Shown here: piece after piece, positions 11,801 to 20,700 of the stretch
Position numbering within the stretch: position 1 is the first letter of the stretch
Layout: each line of letters starts with the position of its first letter
NCBI GenBank assembly: GCA_947652115.1
Contig: OX393562.1
Span: 23,697,576-23,761,575 of the forward strand
Direction: 5' to 3'
Length of the DNA stretch: 64,000 bases
DNA from: Blastomussa wellsi
Taxonomy: Eukaryota; Cnidaria; Anthozoa; Scleractinia; Plerogyridae
The notes under the pieces: generated by a model
Seen by the model: only the letters and a program-made list of their open reading frames with translations
Databases searched by the model: none
What the model was told of the DNA's origin: nothing
Program-made: the position numbers and the translations under genes

Positions 11801-14800
11801 CCACTTCTGCTTCGCCTTCTAGATCCGTAGCCTCAGCGTCCACATTCTGCCGGTCCTGGAATAATGGCTCCTGCGCCTGGCCCTTTGGTCAATGTAGGTA
11901 TCGCCACTGCTGTGAGAGGTGTGAAGGAGAGCATCCTAGTGTCAACTGCCCCTTTCGGGCCTCATCGTCATATGCTCAGCGCTCACGATCCTCTTCTCCG
12001 CCACGGAGCAAACGCCAGCGGCATTGAGACGGTGGCGAGGACCCCCTCCTCTCCATCGAACATTGTAAATAGTGTACAGTTGTGTCGTTCATTTTCTCCT
12101 TCACATAGTTTGGTTCCAGTTCCTGTTCCTGTTCATGTTGTTGCATCTTCAGCAGAAGTTTCGCTGGCTAGCCTCCAGCCTCAGGGAGTCTCAACCCAGA
12201 CCCCCCAATCCAGTTCGTGTTTGGTTACCAGTTCCTTTCGGCAAGACCTGGTTCCCCCTTCTGGGGTGACCCCCATTGATGCACAAAAACTTTGGTGCGA
12301 ACTTCATTTTCACCCTGATCAAGTCAAAGTGGACTATGTAATTACGGGTCTCACAAAGGGTTTCCGTCTTGGTTTTGACCCCTCGGTGGTATCCTTAAAG
12401 TCTGCGGTTCAGAACATGCCCTCAGCATCCCTTCAGCCATCGGTGATCGATCAGTACCTACGTTCAGAGCTAGAGAAAGGTCGCGTAGCAGGCCCCTTCC
12501 CTGTCTCCCCAACTCCAAACCTTCACGTCAGTCGCTTTGGAGTGATTCCAAAAAAACATCAACCTGGAAAGTGGCGCCTCATTTTAGATCTGTCCAGTCC
12601 TTTCGGCCATAGCGTCAACGATGGCATTTCAAAAGAACCATTTTCGGTGCAGTACATGAAGGTAGACGATGTTATTAGCGGGATCATGGGTCTTGGCCGA
12701 GGTACACTCATGGCAAAATTTGACGTCGAGAGTGCCTATCGCAACATCCCAGTCCACCCAGAGGACCGCTATTTACTTGGCATGAAATGGCAGGGCAATT
12801 ACTTTGTCGATATGGCTCTCCCTTTTGGGTTACGTTCAGCACCGTTCATTTTTTCGTCCGTTGCAGATTTGTTAGAGTGGATCCTCAAGCACAATTACGG
12901 CCTGAATTTCCTCTTGCATTATCTTGATGATTTTCATACATTGGGTCCTCCAAACTCTCCTGTCTGCCAGAACAACGTTGATACTTGCGTACGGCTCTTT
13001 AAGGAGTGGCGTATTCCACTTCACCCAGATAAGCTGGAGGGACCTTCCACCTGCTTAACTGTGCTAGGTATTGAGTTGGATTCACTCACCCTCCAAGCTC
13101 GTCTTCCACGTGACAAGTTTGAGCGTATTGCTGCCCTACTGGAATCCTGGTCTTCCAAACGGCATTGTACGAGGAAGGAGTTGGAATCTCTCATCGGCAC
13201 CCTCCATCATGCATGTAAAGTCATACCCCAGGGGCGTACTTTTCTACGCCGAATGATCAACTTGTTGTCAGCATTCCGGCGAGACGACCATCCCATCAGG
13301 CTTAACAGAGAGTTTCACTTAGACCTTTCCTGGTGGCGCGAATTTTTCCTCTCATGGGATGGCCTTAGTTTTCTCCTCTCCCCCATCTGGGCTCCTTTAC
13401 CCGACTTCTCGGTGTCATCCGATGCTGCTGGCGCTCTGGGCTACGGTGCGATTTCTGGCCATGAATGGTTCGTTGGAAAGTGGTCCATTGCTCAGCAACC
13501 TTTATCAATAGCGTACAAGGAACTCTTTCCGGTGGTTGTTGCAGCTGCGCTATGGGGCCACCGCTGGGCCTCTAAACGGGTGGAATTCTGTTCGGATAAT
13601 ATGGCGGTAGTCAGCGTTCTACGTTCGGGCACCTCAAAGGATCCGAACATGATGGTACTTCTTCGCTACCTATCCCTTGTCGCAGCACGGAACTCTTTTG
13701 CCTTTACTGCATCATACACTCCCGGGCAGGATAATTCTATTGCTGATGCATTATCCCGTTTTGATTTCCAGCGTTTCCACCATCTAGCTCCGCATGCAGT
13801 TCACGCGGCAACTCCAATACCCACATCGCTGCTGGCCCAGCTTACCGTGATCTGACAGGAAAGTGCCAGTTCTACTTGGCTAATGGCCTTGCTCCTTCTA
13901 CTTGTCAAGTTTATGGCTCGGCTCAACGCCAGTTCCTGGAATTCTGCAGTCAGGATATTCCTTCTGGTCTAAGTCACCCTCCACTACCTGCCAGCGAAAA
14001 AACTTTGATGCGCTTCTGTGCCCACTTAGCAGATCGCGTTCATCACTCTTCCATTAAGGTTTATCTGTCAGCTGTTCGCTCCTTACACATTGACTATGGC
14101 TACCCAGACCCACTCACCAATTGTCTTCAACTTCAGCGTCTCTTAAGGGGGATTAAGCGACACCAGGGTTCAAATCTCCCTCGGCGCCAGCCAGTGACGG
14201 CAGACCTCATGACCGTTCTACACAAGTCCTTGGATTTATCTAAACCAGACAACATCATGCTGTGGGCGGCCTGTTGCCTCGGCTTCTTCGGGTTTCTTCG
14301 AGCAGGAGAATTCACAACGAACAGTTCTTTTGACCCTTCCATACACCTGACCACAGCGGATCTTCAAGTTGATTCCTCTTCAAACCCTCAAAGCTTTAGA
14401 GTGTTCATTAAATGTGCTAAGACTGATCCTTTCCGGAGTGGCTGTTTCATTTTCCTTGGCCGTGGCTCAGCACCCCTCTGTCCGGTATTGGCATTGACAA
14501 GCTACCTTCATCTTCGTGGACCTGGCAAGGGGCCCCTCTTCGTTTTCCAGGATGGCCGTCCTCTTTCCAGGGCCCTTCTCTCTTCGTTTCTGCAATCCAC
14601 TTTACAGGCAGCGGGCATTCCTGGGAAATTTTCAGGTCATAGTTTTAGAATCGGTGCAGCAACAACCGCCGCCCAGCGAGGCGTTCCAGACCACCTCATT
14701 AAGACCATGGGCCGTTGGTCAAGCGAAGCTTATCTTTTGTACGTGCGCACACCGGTGGATTCCATCCTCTCAGTAGCTGGCAGAATATCTTGACCGGTAT

Positions 14801-15015
14801 GTAGCTTACTTTATCTAGTCGGTTCAGCAGCTGGGTGCCTCCGGACTTGGGTGTTGTGTTTTGGGGCTCTGGCTTCGCCTCAGCCATGAGCCCCATTCTC
14901 CGAGCTGGCTGTCGCTCGGCTCGGAGGTCCTTCGGCATGGCGTGGGGGCTCATGGCTGGGTTGCCAGGATTTGCCAGCCATGGGAGCAGTCTTCATCTAG
15001 GAGCTGGCTGCCAAT

Positions 15016-15053
<38 letters not shown>

Positions 15054-15520
15054 TTTTGTAGCGATGCAGTTGTTAATTGTTTATATTTTTATTGTTCAGC
15101 TAGTCTTTGATGTAATCTAGTGTTCTTTTGAGGACCCTTCTGTAAACCACTTCATGACGTTGGCATCCTCATTAAAGATTACTACTACTACTACTCTGTT
15201 CAGTACCCGTCGCTCCTCCATACAATTTCACCCCCTTTACTGTCAGCCTTCTAATAGTTTTATATCCCCACCCTCTTTTTTCTCTCTTGAAAGTTGATGC
15301 ATCTATGTGACTTGAAGCACTTCAGGCTATTACTAAGACTTACGACTTCTAGTGGAATGCCATGGTTCTTGATGTACACAAATCCAATTGTACTAAAAGC
15401 TTGGTACACTTGATCAGCAAGTATTTTCACAGCCTCGTAATTTTCGCTTAAAGGATCCTTGCGTTCCAGACTCATCGCGCTGAAATCCACAACAGGGATG
15501 CCTGAAATGTTGTCTGTCAT
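2818..15520 (-). CDS. Fe(II)/2-oxoglutarate-dependent dioxygenase, isopenicillin-N-synthase-like (seven exons)
   Basis: Exons in transcript order are 15344-15520, 9159-9277, 7914-7968, 5870-5983, 4510-4698, 3885-3995 and 2818-3000. All introns are GT-AG with matching phases, giving 315 aa. Exon 1 encodes the N-terminal dioxygenase domain (IPVVDFSAMS, FSTIGFVYIKNHGIP). Exons 5-7 encode the double-stranded beta-helix. The iron ligands are H and D in GEHTDYGG (exon 5) and H in VHRV at the start of exon 7; the 2-oxoglutarate-binding R-x-S is in PRRSLVLF. All key residues are present, so the enzyme should be active, probably in the cytosol; the substrate cannot be told from sequence. Family members oxidise small molecules using O2 and 2-oxoglutarate. 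Intron 1 (about 6 kb) holds a tyrosine-recombinase retrotransposon and a TTAA-flanked element; intron 3 holds a TA-flanked MITE and a SINE. The divergent paralogue is at 17800. The exon 3 acceptor (AGAG before A-CCT) was chosen by frame. Confidence 0.88.
3195..3300 (-). repeat. decayed tRNA-derived SINE (A-box region only)
   Basis: On the minus strand a tRNA-like 5' half is visible: TAGCTCGGTTGGTTAGA matches the tRNA D-arm/A-box. The B-box GGTTCGANTCC is not preserved. It lies in the last intron of the minus-strand dioxygenase gene. Probably an old SINE relic. Confidence 0.35.
6657..6935 (+). mobile_element. tRNA-derived SINE with 7-bp target-site duplication
   Basis: The 5' part is tRNA-like, with A-box TGGCCAAGTGG near 6673 and a perfect B-box GGTTCGAGTCC near 6714. 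A non-tRNA body follows, then a 3' end around GAAAAGCCACATTGGGG and a (TTA)n tail. The direct repeat ATCATGG at 6657-6663 and 6929-6935 bounds the element. A related 3' end with a (TATG)n tail occurs at about 51475-51531, which supports a family with a LINE-shared tail. It sits in intron 3 of the minus-strand dioxygenase gene. Confidence 0.8.
7630..7847. mobile_element. MITE with long imperfect terminal inverted repeats, TA target
   Basis: Arms 7632-7706 and about 7775-7845 are inverted copies (CCTTAGTGTGGC, CCAACAAACTTTTTTGACA, AGCCAATCAGAG). The ends are CAGTG...CGCTG flanked by TA on both sides, as for Tc1/mariner-type non-autonomous elements. There is no coding capacity. It lies in intron 3 of the minus-strand dioxygenase gene. 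Confidence 0.65.
8752..8768. repeat. C17 homopolymer
   Basis: Seventeen consecutive C on the plus strand, in intron 2 of the minus-strand gene. It is a G-run in the transcript and probably length-variable. Confidence 0.9.
9578..10353. mobile_element. TTAA-flanked non-autonomous DNA transposon
   Basis: The ends AGTGCGACTG (9582) and CAGTGGCGCT (to 10349) are inverted copies with two differences, flanked by TTAA at 9578-9581 and 10350-10353. TTAA duplications are typical of piggyBac-type elements. No transposase frame is present over 768 bp. It lies in intron 1 of the minus-strand dioxygenase gene, just beside the retrotransposon. Confidence 0.6.
10816..12027 (+). pseudogene. gag-like ORF interrupted by one in-frame TAG
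   Basis: From ATG 10816 (MSQLSGRS) the frame runs to 12027 with a single stop, TAG at 11644-11646. The same frame continues at once with sense protein (RRFSGKAWLHYDTAFRKD). The N-terminal half is Ser/Pro-rich and low complexity. The central part (PGYSPIPEKLVSKI, then DIVTWVEAF) resembles the capsid-like region of DIRS-type gag. The C-terminus has a Cys/His cluster, CRSWNNGSCAWPFGQC followed by CERCEGEHPSVNC, like a nucleic-acid-binding zinc motif, then an Arg/Ser-rich tail. One substitution would explain the break. The end overlaps the pol frame. Confidence 0.72.
11864..13855 (+). CDS. reverse transcriptase-RNase H of tyrosine-recombinase retrotransposon
   Basis: An uninterrupted frame of 663 codons. 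Its first part overlaps gag and is probably not native protein, so the true start may be by frameshifting or an internal codon. RT motifs are visible: GKWRLILDLS, MAKFDVESAYRNIPV (first catalytic Asp), ALPFGLRSAPFIFS and LLHYLDDFHTL (YLDD box). The RNase H domain follows, with SSDAAGALGYGAI (D), KELFPVVVAAALWG (E), CSDNMAVV (D) and NSIADALSRF (D). The product copies element RNA into DNA. All catalytic residues are intact. The recombinase frame overlaps its end. Confidence 0.88.
   Translation: MAPAPGPLVNVGIATAVRGVKESILVSTAPFGPHRHMLSAHDPLLRHGANASGIETVARTPSSPSNIVNSVQLCRSFSPSHSLVPVPVPVHVVASSAEVSLASLQPQGVSTQTPQSSSCLVTSSFRQDLVPPSGVTPIDAQKLWCELHFHPDQVKVDYVITGLTKGFRLGFDPSVVSLKSAVQNMPSASLQPSVIDQYLRSELEKGRVAGPFPVSPTPNLHVSRFGVIPKKHQPGKWRLILDLSSPFGHSVNDGISKEPFSVQYMKVDDVISGIMGLGRGTLMAKFDVESAYRNIPVHPEDRYLLGMKWQGNYFVDMALPFGLRSAPFIFSSVADLLEWILKHNYGLNFLLHYLDDFHTLGPPNSPVCQNNVDTCVRLFKEWRIPLHPDKLEGPSTCLTVLGIELDSLTLQARLPRDKFERIAALLESWSSKRHCTRKELESLIGTLHHACKVIPQGRTFLRRMINLLSAFRRDDHPIRLNREFHLDLSWWREFFLSWDGLSFLLSPIWAPLPDFSVSSDAAGALGYGAISGHEWFVGKWSIAQQPLSIAYKELFPVVVAAALWGHRWASKRVEFCSDNMAVVSVLRSGTSKDPNMMVLLRYLSLVAARNSFAFTASYTPGQDNSIADALSRFDFQRFHHLAPHAVHAATPIPTSLLAQLTVI
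13765..14793 (+). CDS. tyrosine recombinase of the retrotransposon
   Basis: The frame is open from 13765 (after TGA 13762-13764) to TGA 14791-14793. Recognisable recombinase begins around 13876 (LANGLAPSTCQVYGSAQRQF). The N-terminal SAM-like core-binding region is followed by the catalytic domain with R in GFLRAGEFT, H and R in SGHSFRIGAA, and the nucleophile Y in SSEAYLLYVRT. The R-H-R-Y set is complete. There is no ATG before about codon 80 of the open frame (MRFCAHL), and the frame overlaps pol by 91 bp in the -1 frame. It is therefore probably made as a fusion by frameshifting. Its role is integration of the circular cDNA. Confidence 0.85.
   Translation, partial: FPAFPPSSSACSSRGNSNTHIAAGPAYRDLTGKCQFYLANGLAPSTCQVYGSAQRQFLEFCSQDIPSGLSHPPLPASEKTLMRFCAHLADRVHHSSIKVYLSAVRSLHIDYGYPDPLTNCLQLQRLLRGIKRHQGSNLPRRQPVTADLMTVLHKSLDLSKPDNIMLWAACCLGFFGFLRAGEFTTNSSFDPSIHLTTADLQVDSSSNPQSFRVFIKCAKTDPFRSGCFIFLGRGSAPLCPVLALTSYLHLRGPGKGPLFVFQDGRPLSRALLSSFLQSTLQAAGIPGKFSGHSFRIGAATTAAQRGVPDHLIKTMGRWSSEAYLLYVRTPVDSILSVAGRIS
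14829..15050 (+). repeat. imperfect stem-loop in the 3' region of the retrotransposon
   Basis: Nested inverted segments are visible: GGGTGCCT near 14833 against AGGCACCC near 15039, and CAGCCATGAGCCCC near 14881 against GGGGGCTCATGGCTG near 14946. It lies between the recombinase stop and the (TAC)n end, so it may be a structured 3' UTR or part of the terminal repeats used by the recombinase. Confidence 0.5.
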
Positions 15521-16470
15521 CTTGAAGGAGACACTGAAAGCCCACTTCGAATCCTAGTTATTAAAACAGGGCAGAGGAGAAGTACACTAAAATGCTCATG
15601 CAATCAGACCATATCATGCAAGTTAATAATACAAATTTGTCATGATGAACTGTTCATTGAGACTCATACGAGTTAAAGGCTCTCTGTCTACCAGGCTGTG
15701 CGCTGTGCCTCGTCCTACATGTAGGTTTTGTATGATGCACAACCTCCTTGGAATTTGTTGATTCGAAGATAAATAATTCGCTCTTTAATCCTTTATAATC
15801 TGAGGCATCTATCTGGATTGCTTGAAATCTATAGCTTTGATGACAAGATTTGATATCGTTCTTAACATTGAGGAGATTATTTGGCCGTAAATTGTTTGTC
15901 TGGTACATATTCAAGAGGCTAAACAACTGCCGGTACACAATATGATTTTGTCCATGGAGGCAGTGAAGAAATATTTCAGCAAATCTGTCTGGGATCGGTG
16001 GGAGAACAAAGAAGATGCATTTGGATACAAGAAAAAGAAAACAAATGTAAGTTCCAGTTTGTTGTAGTAAGTTCATGACACTGATTTTCCTTCGCAGTTG
16101 CTCGCTTGCAGAACAGCTGAGAACAGGCCATTGAATTGCTTGAAGATTCTTCCAGTATCAACAGGGGGTATCCAGGGGGTGATTAGGGTGGCTACCAACC
16201 CCTCCCCCCCATTTTGGCTCCTCGACCCATAAAAGTAACAAAGAAATCTATTTATTTTCTACCTTTGTAACACAGTATTTCTATTGATCTGCTTTTTGTG
16301 TGTATCCACCCCCTAAAAATAATATTACTCGCTCATAGATCCACCACTGTATCAAGTTAACTTTATTGCGATGATAAGTGCTTCCTCTGCAACATTTGAT
16401 TCCTGGTTAAGGATACCTTTTATTACAAAAAGAACGAACTAAAAACGTTTGAGTATCCGTAAAAAATATA
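15521..16470. other. intergenic, no gene recognised
   Basis: This is the 5' side of the minus-strand dioxygenase gene. About 50 bp next to the ATG are also present in the duplicated fragment at 28194-28354. No other gene or bounded element was found. Confidence 0.4.
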
Positions 16471-16567
16471 AGTGACTGGTAACCTCGTTCCCAGGGTCTC
16501 TCATCTTCCTGCCCTCCCGGAGCGAGATAGGAGGGTGAGAAGATGGGAACGAGGTTGAGTGACTGGT
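16471..16567. mobile_element. short palindromic MITE with 10-bp target-site duplication
   Basis: The 77-bp insert begins AACCTCGTTCCCA and ends TGGGAACGAGGTTG. It is flanked by direct repeats AGTGACTGGT at 16471-16480 and 16558-16567. It is a fold-back element with no coding capacity. A 9-10-bp duplication is typical of Mutator-like elements. Confidence 0.72.
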
Positions 16568-16809
16568 TGTCAATAATAATACTCTGCAGGAGATTCCAAA
16601 CTTTGGTATGGAAAAATAAAATAATGTTCATTGATTGCTACATTTTCACTTGAACAGTATTTTAAGCACAGTAAGAACTTGTCATTCTGTATATGTGATT
16701 GCAAATAAAAAGCAAATTTATCTTATAGAGTTGTTTTCAAATTGTTGCATGAATCGTTGGGCGTGCAGCGGGAGCTTGCAGTTGATTGTGACCCCGATGT
16801 GAGGTCACA

Positions 16810-17040
16810 ATTTTAAAAGGTGGTGGACAAAACACTTATCACCAGTCCATGGACTATCCTGATGGACTACCCAAATAGACTACCCTACCCCTAAAAACTC
16901 TGGTAGTCCATTTTCATAGTCCATTTTCAAATGGATTATCCCAATAGAGTTTTTAGGGGCAGGGTAGTCCATTAGGGTAGTCCATCGGGGTAGTCCATGG
17001 ACTACTGGGGGTCAGTGTTTTGTCCACCACCATTTTAAAA
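16810..17040. mobile_element. palindromic MITE with 9-bp target-site duplication
   Basis: The 213-bp element starts GGTGGTGGACAAAACACT and ends AGTGTTTTGTCCACCACC, flanked by ATTTTAAAA at 16810-16818 and 17032-17040. The interior carries repeated TAGTCCAT/ATGGACTA units in both orientations, so the whole element folds back. No ORF. The duplication length suggests mobilisation by a Mutator-like transposase. Confidence 0.8.
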
Positions 17041-17244
17041 ATTATACAGTTAATCTGTAGTTCTTAGCCAAAAGTATCAAAAGCAGACATATTATACCTT
17101 TTTCTACCAACAAATTTTATTTTAGGTTTCCAAATGCCCGAAATCTGTTGGATTTTTAAACGCTTTCCTTCAGCGTCAACAACAAACGTGCACGGTGAGA
17201 TTCATTGGAGGCCCCATTGGTGGGGGGGGGGGGGGGGAGCTGAC

Positions 17245-17432
17245 CATCCCGTATCCCATTAATTTTTGGCCTAAATATCCCGTAATTGCGGTGGTTTGTA
17301 TCTCCAACCTTTATGTTCGATATCCCGGAATCTCTTGTTTAAATATCCCGTATCCCATTAATTTTTCCCCCAAATCCCGTATCCCGTTAATTTTTTACCC
17401 AAATATCCCGTATCCCTAAAACCCTAATGGGA
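17245..17432. repeat. degenerate minisatellite
   Basis: About five imperfect units of roughly 30-40 bp built around ATCCCGTATCCCATTAATTT. It follows a G run at 17221-17238. It lies about 400 bp upstream of the plus-strand dioxygenase start. Confidence 0.7.
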
Positions 17433-17732
17433 CCTCTCTTTGAAAAATAGCCAGTTTAGCTATTTCAAGCCTTGTTCGGCCTATATGTGTCAGGTTCGCG
17501 TGTGATCTGGTGAATTCGATCGAAAAAAGAGTACCCGAACTTCCTTCGCAGAGTTATTAAAATTGTTTTGTTCTACCCCTTACCTGGTGTTATTTTATTG
17601 TCTTCTTGGCGCTTTTTGATGTGGGTGAACTTGTTTCTCACTTTCGTGCCTGCAGATCTTGGCAAGCGTTCGAGAATGAGCGTTCCCAAGCGTGCGAAGC
17701 GGACGTCGAGCGATTCTGTCCGCGCGTAAACT

Positions 17733-17760
17733 GGGGCGAGAGCAAAATTGCTCTCGCCCC
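17733..17760 (+). repeat. perfect 13-bp hairpin just upstream of start codon
   Basis: GGGGCGAGAGCAA and its exact inverted copy are separated by AA, and the stem ends 39 bp before the ATG at 17800. Weaker inverted similarity extends outwards (CGCGCG on both sides), so it may be part of a small fold-back element now inside the 5' leader. An effect on translation is possible but not shown. Confidence 0.6.
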
Positions 17761-17799
17761 ACTTTTCGCGCGGCCTCGCCTGGGTCGAAATTTATCAAA

Positions 17800-20700
17800 A
17801 TGGAGGCTGCTGAATCGGAAATTCCAGTTGTCGACTTCAGCGCCTTGAGCTTGGAAAAACCGTTGAACGAAAACGAACCTGCTGTCAAGATTGTTGCTGA
17901 TCAACTTTTTACAGCTTTTAGTACAATTGGATTTGTATATCTCCAGAACCACGGCATTCCACAAGAAATGGTGAGCTCATTGCAGACCGAACAGACATGC
18001 AGTTATAAATAATGCACCTATCAATGTTAAGCCCGAGGGAGGGGGGGTCGGGTATGGGGTGGGGATTTTGACACTTTTTTGAAAAGTTAAGTTAAATTAT
18101 CCACCCCCGGGACAACATAATTGGTCAAAAGTACTAAAATCTTCCACTTCTCCACTATTAAAAATGGCGGCCATGTCAAAATTCCCGATCAAAATCCCCA
18201 CCCTGGGGACAAACCTCACAGTCAAAGTCCCGTGGGCAGCCCGACCCTCCCTCCCCCTGGGAGATAAAGAATGCTGATTTCAGATGACCTGATGTGGTAC
18301 CCTGATGGTGGCCATAATGAAATGGTTAATGACTCTACTCATAATTCTCTTGAGCAAAACTTATTAACTTTCTTTGTTTTTGCTGTTTCCTGTTTTTGCA
18401 GGTGGACTCTGTTTTTAAAGCATTTGATCAGTTTTTTAACTTAAGCCCTGAAGTGAAAGCCAAGTATGCCAAGAAAAAGATAACTTCTCAAAATGTAACA
18501 CCTCAAAATGGTTGGGATGCAGTAGAAGTAGAAAGGTGTGTAAGATTTAATGAGAAATTTTTCTGCCAAGGTTAAAAGGCAGCTACAGTATTTATATAAT
18601 ACAGTACTTAGTATAATAAATTGTTCCATTGACTGAGATACGCTGATTTATGGATGTGATCTCATTGCACTTGCAGTATCAAGGGCAGTGGTGTTGCGCA
18701 TTTCACAATGTTGGATTTGTTTTGTGATCCTGTGCTCTGAGCTGGGACTTTGGTGATTGTAAGGAAGATTGGAAGGAAAGTTGTGAACAGATGATTGATA
18801 AGTTACTATTTTGGCTTTCTGCTTTGATTGATTGATTGCTGTGCTGAACATAAGTTTATTCATTTGTGGAAGTACTCATTTGAGTCACAATCATTTTGGG
18901 TATGTGTCAAGATGAAGGCAATTTGCTTCTGTGAGCTTATCAGACGGGTGTGGTTCCTGCATCAAATGCTGGGTAGTATTCCACTAACCAGTGTACAGCC
19001 ACTCCCTCCTCTCAAAAATATTCCACTTACTGGCAGTTATTACTAGTACAATCACTGTATTTCCAGTAACATTAAAAATAACGAGAAAGCTCTGATTTTT
19101 TGGAAATGTATCTTAAATTCTATACCCCAATAGGCCATCTCTGTATGTGACAGACCTGCTCAGGGGAGGAGGGCCACATTGAAAAGTTTCAAATGATACT
19201 ATGATTTTAGCAGTTCTGTTTTGGTTGTGGTCTGCCACTAGATGCTGGGCTTAGTTTAGTAATCTTAAAGGGGCACTGTTAGGGTATTTTGCTCTTTTTG
19301 GGTCAAGTCTGCCAAATTCATTTTCTTGTACCTATGACTGTGCACAACATCCTCCTTCGGAGTTATCATGAAGAATTCAAATGAAATTTTAGCAGTCGCC
19401 AAATGAAAACAAATCTGGTCGCCAAAAAGTGTTCATAAAATTTTTGCCTCACAGTGAAACACAAAGAGATCGAGTTCTGAAAAACGTTTCTTTGAGACTC
19501 GCTTGTATAAAGGCATTAAAATATCCTGTAGCTTACATTTCACTTGAAAAGGAGTTTTTGTTGAATAGATGGCTTGATAATATAGGCAAACTTTCACTGC
19601 CCAAGCCAAATACTAATTACTTGAAATGAAGCTTTTGTTTAGCGGGACTTGTTTGTGGAATAACTTGCCCCAGGATTTATAAAGCATTGGTTCTATTGGG
19701 TAGTTTAAAAGGGTATTAAGAAGGTATCTGAGATATCGGACTCCCACATGGCAATCATGTAAAACAGTTGTAATGAGTTTTATTTTTTAACTTTTAGCTT
19801 AACTGATGATTCACCGTGTTTAAATAAAGTTTTACATGCATTACATTACATCAGAGTACAAAGCCTTCAAGAAGCTACACGTGAACAAGCAGCCATATTG
19901 TTCATTCATTGATTTTGAACATTCACAAGTGAAAGGAAAACACATGTTTGTACAATGTGCCCACTGTATGGCCACTGTTAGATGAAACCGCTGAAAACAT
20001 GGTGGCCGCTAAATGTCGATGGAAGTGTGTGGATTACAACGGTTGTGAAGGGAATCTTACCTTAAAGTTTACTTTTTATCTTAATTACAAATTGACAAAG
20101 AGTACCAGTAAGTTTCTTGCTGAAATCAAAAGCAAAGTTCTTTCATTTAATGCCCTGGGCGCTAATTCAAAACATTAAGTTAGTCGCCTGTTGGCGACTG
20201 AAATTCTGGTAGCCAACACTCAATTTTCAGTCACATCCTATCAGATGCCCTGTTTCTTGATTCTTCAGTGTCTCCCATCCTTTGTCACAATGGTGCCCTT
20301 CGACATCTTCCACTTTCTTCTGCACTTTGTCTTCTCTGTGCATTCATTCTCATCACTTTGCATTTCCTGCATTCAGCTTCAGTCCCACACTTCCTGCATT
20401 ATTTACAGATTGGTTGATCTTGTTCTGTATGTGCTCATATTTTGTATCAGTATGTAGTTGCGAAGTTCCATCAGATGCCATTTCTCTCCCAGCATCCTCT
20501 CCCAGCCCCTGCCACTGGCAGGTAAACATGAAATGTTGCCTGTCTGGCAAAAATATCCTGTCATTAAATCCTTAAAAATTTCTGAAAGGTTAATTAATTC
20601 TGTTGACTTTTCGAAACTACTGAGTAATACCTGCAAAGACTGTGTTTTCTGCAACAACTAATCCCTGATTCTTTCCCATGATTGGTTGATTTTTTTTATC

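Larger units (their letters stand above)
10557..15195 (+). mobile_element. tyrosine-recombinase retrotransposon (DIRS/Ngaro-like)
   Basis: The order gag, RT-RNase H, tyrosine recombinase in overlapping frames defines this class, which integrates by recombinase rather than DDE integrase. No methyltransferase (typical of DIRS1) or SGNH hydrolase (some Ngaro) frame is seen, so the clade is left open. Base composition is clearly more GC-rich than the surrounding intron. The 5' limit is a guess at where the compositional change starts. The 3' part contains a long imperfect stem and ends in ATTAAAGAT plus (TAC)n near 15174-15195. No clean terminal repeats were found. It is inserted antisense in intron 1 of the minus-strand dioxygenase gene. 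Confidence 0.78.

Noticed and set aside
15654..16076. 140-codon minus-strand frame upstream of the dioxygenase gene
   Set aside because: No recognisable domain, and codon pattern looks like AT-rich non-coding DNA.
17195..17419. 74-codon frame with repeated IPYPINF
   Set aside because: It is the translation of the minisatellite.
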